Assembly (NCBI GenBank): GCA_037139695.1
Contig: JBAXFX010000052.1
Span: 1 to 8,850 of the forward strand
Direction of reading: 5' to 3'
Source: JAAXTX01 sp037139695
GTDB taxonomy: Bacteria; Patescibacteriota; Minisyncoccia; Moranbacterales; UBA1568
Length of the DNA stretch: 8,850 nucleotides
Shown piece after piece: positions 5,993-8,850 of this stretch. Each line of letters starts with the position of its first letter. Within the stretch, counting starts at the first letter, position 1. Position numbers and translations under genes: made by a program. Below the pieces are notes generated by a model. It was not told where the DNA came from and did no database searches. It saw only the letters and a program-made list of their open reading frames with translations.

Positions 5993-6562
5993 ATGACTAC
6001 CAAAGAAAAAAAGTCCTTTTTCGAGCGCCTTACGGGAGCGCAGAGCGTTGACGGGAGCGAGCCGGCCGGGTCTTCTCTCCCGATTTATGAGGAAGAGGAG
6101 ACGACACAGTTCTCACTCCGGACGAACGACGAGCCAGCAGCACCATTGACCCAGCCGTCCTGGAGCACCCCGTCCGCCACCTATCAGCCTCAAGTCGCAC
6201 CGCAGACCACTATGCCTGAAAACAACGACATCGAAGGGCAGCTCACAATCGACGTCTATCAGACCGAGAACGAGATCGTCATCAAGTCCACCATCGCCGG
6301 CGTGAAACCAGAAGACCTCGACGTGACGATCAACAACGATATGGTCACCGTCAAGGGCGAACGCAAAAACGAAGAAGTCGTCGAGCATGGGAACTACTAC
6401 TACCAGGAATGCTACTGGGGCGGATTTTCCCGATCCGTACTCCTCCCGGTCGACGTCATCCCGGAGAAGGCCGACGCCTCGCTTAAGAACGGCATCCTCA
6501 CCATCCGCCTCCCAAAGGCCGATACGACCAAAGTGAAGAAGATCCTCGTCCGCGGGTTCTAG
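5993..6562 (+). CDS. hsp20: Hsp20 / alpha-crystallin family small heat-shock protein
   Basis: This is an ATP-independent holdase that binds unfolding proteins in the cytoplasm. The alpha-crystallin domain covers about residues 83-175: GQLTIDVYQTENEIVIKSTI, AGVKPEDLDVTI, MVTVKGER, then GGFSRSVLLPVDV and the signature LKNGILTIRLPK (164-175). The C-terminus VKKILVRGF provides an I-x-V tail (I184-L-V) of the type used in oligomer assembly. The N-terminal 80 residues are low in complexity, rich in E/P/S/T/Q, and probably disordered. The opening KSFFERLTGA and the YYYQE-C-YWGGFSRS core are in the style I know from Parcubacteria Hsp20 proteins. ATG 5993 is chosen; GGAAAG just upstream is a weak, closely spaced Shine-Dalgarno. 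The in-frame TTG at 5966 overlaps the expected transcription start and is unlikely. The length of 189 is somewhat above the usual 140-160. Confidence 0.93.
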   Translation: MTTKEKKSFFERLTGAQSVDGSEPAGSSLPIYEEEETTQFSLRTNDEPAAPLTQPSWSTPSATYQPQVAPQTTMPENNDIEGQLTIDVYQTENEIVIKSTIAGVKPEDLDVTINNDMVTVKGERKNEEVVEHGNYYYQECYWGGFSRSVLLPVDVIPEKADASLKNGILTIRLPKADTTKVKKILVRGF

Positions 6563-6580
6563 GATTCCCAACAGCGAAAG

Positions 6581-6618
6581 AAACCGGTTCGAAGCGTTTC
6601 GGACCGGTTTTCATTTCC
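6581..6618 (+). terminator. Rho-independent terminator after hsp20
   Basis: The arms AAACCGGTTCGAA (6581-6593) and TTTCGGACCGGTTT (inner end at 6598, to 6610) form a 13-bp stem with one wobble and a GCGT loop. TTTTCATTTCC follows. The A-rich stretch before it makes it potentially bidirectional. Confidence 0.75.
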
Positions 6619-6642
6619 TCCCCTTCCGTCTTTCGGGAATCA

Positions 6643-6652
6643 CCTCTATAAT
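6643..6652 (+). promoter_or_regulatory. Predicted -10 element of the VanW gene promoter
   Basis: The perfect TATAAT at 6647-6652 lies 19 nt before the ATG. No good -35 is present at the right distance (TTCCGT at 6624-6629 with a 17-nt spacer is poor). The preceding CCTC is shared with the hsp20 promoter. Confidence 0.5.
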
Positions 6653-6671
6653 AAGAGAACAAGAGACTCTT

Positions 6672-7979
6672 ATGACTTCATCGGAACGAAAACGGCTCGC
6701 GGTCGTGTTCGGAATGGTCCTGTCCGGACTTTTTTGTCGTTCCGGAATTCGAGCCGAAGCGCTCTCACTTGAAGCCGATGGATTCCATGAAACGCTTCCC
6801 GTCCCGACCATCTCCTCGTTCATGACGGTAGAAACCGTCCTCATCCCACGATCGTCTGTTCGGTCTGAAATCGAGAATGTACATGTGTGCGACCAGCCGA
6901 TGCTTTGCCTCTGGACGCTCTCGCGCCGTAGCCGAGAGACGACTCTGAACGTCTCTTCCCGGAAGGTCGACTCTGTCGCCCTGTCCAAGTATGTTTCGAC
7001 GCTTGCTCAAACGGTGAACCGGGATCCGAAAAACACGGTATTCGGCGAGACTCCCGACAAGACCGTCACGCTGATCAAAACGGGCCAAGACGGCCTCACG
7101 CTCGACGAAAACGCAGCTACCACCGCGATTCGAACCGCGATCGAGACCGGGGACGACACGGTCGCGCTCCCCGTAAAGACCGTATCCCCGACCATCAGCT
7201 CGACCGATCCTTCCGAACTCGGACTGACCAGCGTCGTAGCCGAAGCGACAACGAATTTCCGAGGATCGCCGAAAAACCGCATCTTCAATATCAATCGTGC
7301 ACTTGAACAGTTCCAAGGCGTCCTCATCGCGCCGGGCGAGAACTTTTCGTTCGTCAAACAACTCGGCGAGGTCGACGGCGAGCATGGATACCTTCCCGAG
7401 CTCGTCATCAAGGCAAACAAGACGGAACCCGAATTCGGAGGTGGGATTTGCCAGGTCTCAACGACCGTGTTTCAGACCGCGATCAAGGCCGGACTAAAAA
7501 TCACCGCGCGCCGAAACCATGCCTATCCCGTCTCCTACTACAAACCATACGGGATGGACGCGACCGTCTATGTCCCAAAGCCTGACCTGAGCTTCACAAA
7601 CAATACCCCGGGGTACATCCTTATTCTTTCATCCGTCCAGGGAACGTCGCTCACCTTCCGTTTCTATGGAACGACCGACGGACGACAGGTCGCGATCGAC
7701 GGCCCGCATATCCTCGAATCCAACCCGGACGGGAGCATGAAAACGACCTTCAACCAAAAGGTCACGGACGCATCGGGAAACGTACTGATCAACGATGATT
7801 TCCCCAGCAACTACAAATCCCCTTCGCTCTTCCCGCACCCGCAGGACTATACGGTGAAGCCGACCGACTGGTCGAAGAAGCAATGGGAAGACTATCTCGC
7901 CGCGAAAGCCATCGCCGCGACCCCACAACCGACAGTCACCTCCCCGACTTCCCAGGCTCCGGTTTCGACCGGGAATTGA
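6672..7979 (+). CDS. Exported VanW-family protein with peptidoglycan-binding-like domain
   Basis: The 435-residue protein starts with a signal peptide (basic start SSERKR, hydrophobic 9-21, possible cleavage after IRA28). Residues about 98-172 (KVDSVALSKYVSTLAQTVNR to DDTVALPVKTVSPTI) resemble the putative PG-binding domain that often precedes VanW. The VanW domain spans about 194-335: NFRGSPKNRIFNI, APGENFSFVKQLG (220-232), FGGGICQVSTTVFQTAIKAG (255-274), RRNHAYPVSYY (280-290) and DLSFTNNTPGYILI (305-318). The remainder has a G5-like strand region (TTFNQKVTDASGNVL) and a Pro/Thr/Ser-rich tail. VanW occurs in some vancomycin-resistance clusters, but its biochemical role is unknown and most relatives are general envelope proteins. 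No resistance genes lie nearby, so resistance should not be inferred. ATG 6672 directly precedes the signal peptide; no strong Shine-Dalgarno is present. Confidence 0.9.
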   Translation: MTSSERKRLAVVFGMVLSGLFCRSGIRAEALSLEADGFHETLPVPTISSFMTVETVLIPRSSVRSEIENVHVCDQPMLCLWTLSRRSRETTLNVSSRKVDSVALSKYVSTLAQTVNRDPKNTVFGETPDKTVTLIKTGQDGLTLDENAATTAIRTAIETGDDTVALPVKTVSPTISSTDPSELGLTSVVAEATTNFRGSPKNRIFNINRALEQFQGVLIAPGENFSFVKQLGEVDGEHGYLPELVIKANKTEPEFGGGICQVSTTVFQTAIKAGLKITARRNHAYPVSYYKPYGMDATVYVPKPDLSFTNNTPGYILILSSVQGTSLTFRFYGTTDGRQVAIDGPHILESNPDGSMKTTFNQKVTDASGNVLINDDFPSNYKSPSLFPHPQDYTVKPTDWSKKQWEDYLAAKAIAATPQPTVTSPTSQAPVSTGN

Positions 7980-8004
7980 CGAGAAAAACGTTTTTTGATA
8001 GAGT
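7976..8004 (+). promoter_or_regulatory. Predicted promoter of the Lys-Arg-His tRNA operon
   Basis: TTGACG (7976-7981, 5 of 6), a 17-nt spacer and TAGAGT (7999-8004, 4 of 6). The -35 overlaps the TGA stop of the VanW gene (7977-7979). Transcription would start near 8011 and run through three tRNAs to the terminator at 8661-8688. Confidence 0.6.
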
Positions 8005-8077
8005 ACGGCTATCGCGGTCCGGACGCGATTTGGTTCGGTTTTGCCAAAAGTACGTACGGTTACAATCCTCGGTATAT

Positions 8078-8150
8078 GGGTCGTTAGCTCAGTTGGTAGA
8101 GCAGTTGCCTCTTAAGCAAACGGTCGCAGGTTCGAATCCTGCACGACCCA
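8078..8150 (+). tRNA. trnK-CTT: tRNA-Lys(CUU)
   Basis: A full cloverleaf: acceptor GGGTCGT/ACGACCC, D arm GCTC/GAGC, anticodon stem GTTGC/GCAAA with loop CTCTTAA (anticodon CTT), T arm GCAGG-TTCGAAT-CCTGC and discriminator A8150. The outermost anticodon-stem pair (G27-A43) is mismatched. CCA is not encoded. A37 and the AAG codon make it a t6A substrate for the TsaD in this window. Confidence 0.97.
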
Positions 8151-8170
8151 CAGATCGGACGGACACATCC

Positions 8171-8242
8171 GCCCTTGTAGCTCAATGGATAGAGCAGGGG
8201 TCTTCTAAGCCCTTGATGGGGGTTCGATTCCCTCCGAGGGCA
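8171..8242 (+). tRNA. trnR-TCT: tRNA-Arg(UCU)
   Basis: Acceptor GCCCTTG/CGAGGGC (one T-G wobble), D arm GCTC/GAGC, anticodon stem GGGGT/GCCCT with loop CTTCTAA (anticodon TCT, reads AGA), T loop TTCGATT and discriminator A8242. CCA is not encoded. It lies 20 nt after tRNA-Lys, so both are on one transcript. A37 makes it another expected t6A substrate. Confidence 0.96.
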
Positions 8243-8265
8243 CACGACATTGAGAAGCGTACGGA

Positions 8266-8335
8266 GGGGTGACCACGTTTCACGGTTAGGTCCGCCAGCC
8301 AGCGGATTGTAGGTATCGATAGTCAGGGTTCGTAT
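8266..8335 (+). pseudogene. Decayed tRNA-His-like sequence
   Basis: GGGGTGACCACGTTTCACGG, running on into TTAGG, matches the first 26 nt of the intact tRNA-His (8368-8393) with small gaps. Further on GGTATCGATAGTCAGGGTTC matches its GGTACCGATAATCAGGGTTC (18 of 20). Between them is a 5-bp stem TCCGC/GCGGA with a 6-nt loop in place of the GTG anticodon arm, plus extra bases. No 3' T-stem or acceptor strand follows, so a functional cloverleaf cannot form. It is a relic or a regulatory tRNA-like element. Confidence 0.65.
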
Positions 8336-8342
8336 GTTCATA

Positions 8343-8358
8343 TTCAATATATATTGAA
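8343..8358. repeat. Perfect 16-bp palindrome before tRNA-His
   Basis: TTCAATATATATTGAA reads the same on both strands. It sits directly before the 5' arm of the extended tRNA-His stem. It could be a protein-binding site or a cruciform; TATATT inside it is also a plausible -10 but has no fitting -35. Confidence 0.6.
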
Positions 8359-8369
8359 ATCTCTAGTGG

Positions 8370-8445
8370 GGTGACCATCGTTCAACGGTTAGGACTTCGG
8401 TTTGTGGTACCGATAATCAGGGTTCGATTCCCTGTGGTCACCCCA
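8370..8445 (+). tRNA. trnH-GTG: tRNA-His(GUG)
   Basis: Acceptor GTGACCA (8371-8377) pairs with TGGTCAC (8435-8441). G-1 (8370) faces C73 (8442), the hallmark of tRNA-His. The D arm is GTTC/GGAC, the anticodon stem TCGGT/ACCGA with loop TTGTGGT (anticodon GTG), and the T arm CAGGG-TTCGATT-CCCTG. CCA is encoded at 8443-8445, the only such case among the four tRNAs here. The flanks extend the acceptor helix: 8356-8377 can pair with 8435-8456 over 22 positions with one mismatch and one wobble. Its 3' end is repeated in tandem downstream. Confidence 0.96.
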
Positions 8446-8645
8446 GTGGAGATTTCTTGAAGAAACGGATTGATTGTTTGATATTCAGGGTTGTTTCCCT
8501 GTGGTCACCCCAGTGGAGATTTCTTGAAGAAACGGATTGATTGTTTGATATTCAGGGTTGTTTCCCTGTGGTCACCCCAGTGGAGATTTCTTGGAAAGCG
8601 TATTTCGTGCGTTTGATATTCAGGGTTGTTTCCCTGTGGTCACCC
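8444..8645 (+). repeat. Tandem array of tRNA-His 3'-end-derived units (67/67/68 bp)
   Basis: Units at 8444-8510 and 8511-8577 are identical over 67 nt. Unit 3 (8578-8645, 68 nt) differs only in its middle (about 8594-8612). Each begins CAGTGGAGATTTCTTG and ends with a copy of the tRNA-His 3' part: CAGGG-TTGTTT-CCCTG (a T arm whose loop lost one base and the TTCG signature), then the acceptor strand TGGTCAC, C73 and CCA (completed at the start of the next unit). A partial fourth start is at 8646-8650. No anticodon or D arm is present, so the units are not tRNAs. No reading frame is convincing. The array lies between tRNA-His and a terminator and is probably co-transcribed. Confidence 0.92.
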
Positions 8646-8660
8646 CAGTGAGACTTTTTG

Positions 8661-8690
8661 AAAAACGGAGTGACAGTGCTCCGTTTTTCG
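8661..8690 (+). terminator. Terminator of the tRNA-His repeat transcript
   Basis: The arms AAAAACGGAG (8661-8670) and CTCCGTTTTT (8679-8688) form a perfect 10-bp stem with loop TGACAGTG, ending in five T. It closes the Lys-Arg-His transcript before the next promoter. Confidence 0.85.
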
Positions 8691-8698
8691 TTTCTCGA

Positions 8699-8728
8699 TT
8701 GACTCCAGGCCCCTTTCCGAGGTACAAA
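8699..8728 (+). promoter_or_regulatory. Predicted promoter of tRNA-Arg(UCG)
   Basis: TTGACT (8699-8704, 5 of 6), an 18-nt spacer and TACAAA (8723-8728, 4 of 6). Transcription would start about 5 nt before the tRNA. It lies right after the terminator, so this tRNA is a separate transcription unit. Confidence 0.6.
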
Positions 8729-8739
8729 AGAAGAAGTAT

Positions 8740-8812
8740 GCGCCCGTAGCTCAAAGGATAGAGCGTTTGGCTTCGGACCAAAAGGCTGCAGGTTCGAGTC
8801 CTGCCGGGCGCA
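8740..8812 (+). tRNA. trnR-TCG: tRNA-Arg(UCG)
   Basis: Acceptor GCGCCCG/CGGGCGC, D arm GCTC/GAGC, anticodon stem TTTGG/CCAAA with loop CTTCGGA (anticodon TCG, reads CGA and possibly other CGN codons), T arm GCAGG-TTCGAGT-CCTGC and discriminator A8812. CCA is not encoded. Nothing assignable lies between it and the window end. Confidence 0.96.
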
Positions 8813-8850
8813 CAAACGAAGTGAAGGGCGTCCGGAGGAAGCGAACGGCT

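Noticed and set aside
6672..7979. VanW gene as evidence of vancomycin resistance
   Set aside because: No vanHAX-like or regulatory genes are present, and VanW-domain proteins are common envelope proteins in bacteria without this resistance.
8041..8066. Second promoter TTGCCA / TACAAT just before tRNA-Lys
   Set aside because: The spacer would be only 14 nt; the TTGACG/TAGAGT pair at 7976-8004 fits much better.
7883..8272. Open frame on + strand across the end of the VanW gene and two tRNAs
   Set aside because: Its second half is the familiar artefact translation of tRNA genes (AQLVEQ, VAGSNPARP, LVAQWIEQGSSKP); the tRNAs explain the DNA.
8084..8347. Open frame on - strand (CRIRTCDRLLKRQLLYQLS type)
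   Set aside because: This is the classic antisense translation of tRNA genes, often misannotated as a protein. It covers tRNA-Lys, tRNA-Arg and the His-like relic.
8444..8645. Tandem 67-bp units as a CRISPR array
   Set aside because: The units are nearly identical throughout, without variable spacers, and clearly derive from tRNA-His.
8552..8815. Open frame on - strand (ARQDSNLQPFGPKPNALS type)
   Set aside because: It is an antisense artefact of tRNA-Arg(UCG) and the tandem repeats.

Overview
The window looks like chromosome of a Patescibacteria/CPR bacterium, most likely Parcubacteria-like. This is inferred from the style of the proteins (an Hsp20 with the 'KSFFERLTGA' opening and a YYYQE-C-YWGGFSRS core, a PG-binding/VanW envelope protein, an EExxK membrane protein behind valS), from tRNA genes that mostly lack an encoded CCA, from the compact one-strand layout, and from short palindromic repeats sitting inside essential genes. 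TGA is used as a normal stop (tsaD, valS and the VanW gene end in TGA), so the TGA-to-Gly recoding of Gracilibacteria/Absconditabacteria is not supported. Every convincing gene is on the + strand.

Layout. 1-381: no convincing gene; a 51-bp module carrying a terminator-like hairpin occurs twice (56-106, 259-309) around about 150 bp of unassigned sequence, followed by a promoter. 382-1713: tsaD, enlarged by two in-frame insertions made of palindromic repeat DNA. 1714-2048: an intergenic stretch with two diverged copies of a composite repeat (short GCC/GGC repeat plus a perfect 10-bp hairpin), then a strong promoter. 2049-2699: an unrecognised, more AT-rich gene with its own promoter, Shine-Dalgarno and terminator. 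2800-5454: valS, closely followed by a small membrane protein (5471-5950) resembling PrsW-type intramembrane proteases. 5993-6562: a small heat-shock protein. 6672-7979: an exported VanW-family protein. 7976-8850: a tRNA region with Lys(CUU), Arg(UCU), a decayed His-like tRNA, His(GUG) followed by a tandem array of its own 3' end, a terminator, and then Arg(UCG) with its own promoter.

How it works together. The window is dominated by translation: TsaD makes t6A37 on tRNAs that read ANN codons, and the Lys(CUU) and Arg(UCU) tRNAs encoded here are two such substrates, both with A37. ValS charges tRNA-Val. Hsp20 and the putative membrane protease suggest protein and envelope quality control; the VanW protein is an envelope protein.

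Most unusual is the tRNA-His locus. The intact gene sits at the tip of an extended 22-position helix, a decayed relative lies upstream, and three tandem 67-68 bp units follow, each repeating a T-arm-like hairpin, the 3' acceptor strand and CCA. This resembles in architecture the tRNA-derived repeats behind E. coli tyrT, but the sequence is unrelated. The second most unusual feature is that mobile-type palindromes have been absorbed into the coding sequence of tsaD, with a shared 15-nt motif also inside valS.
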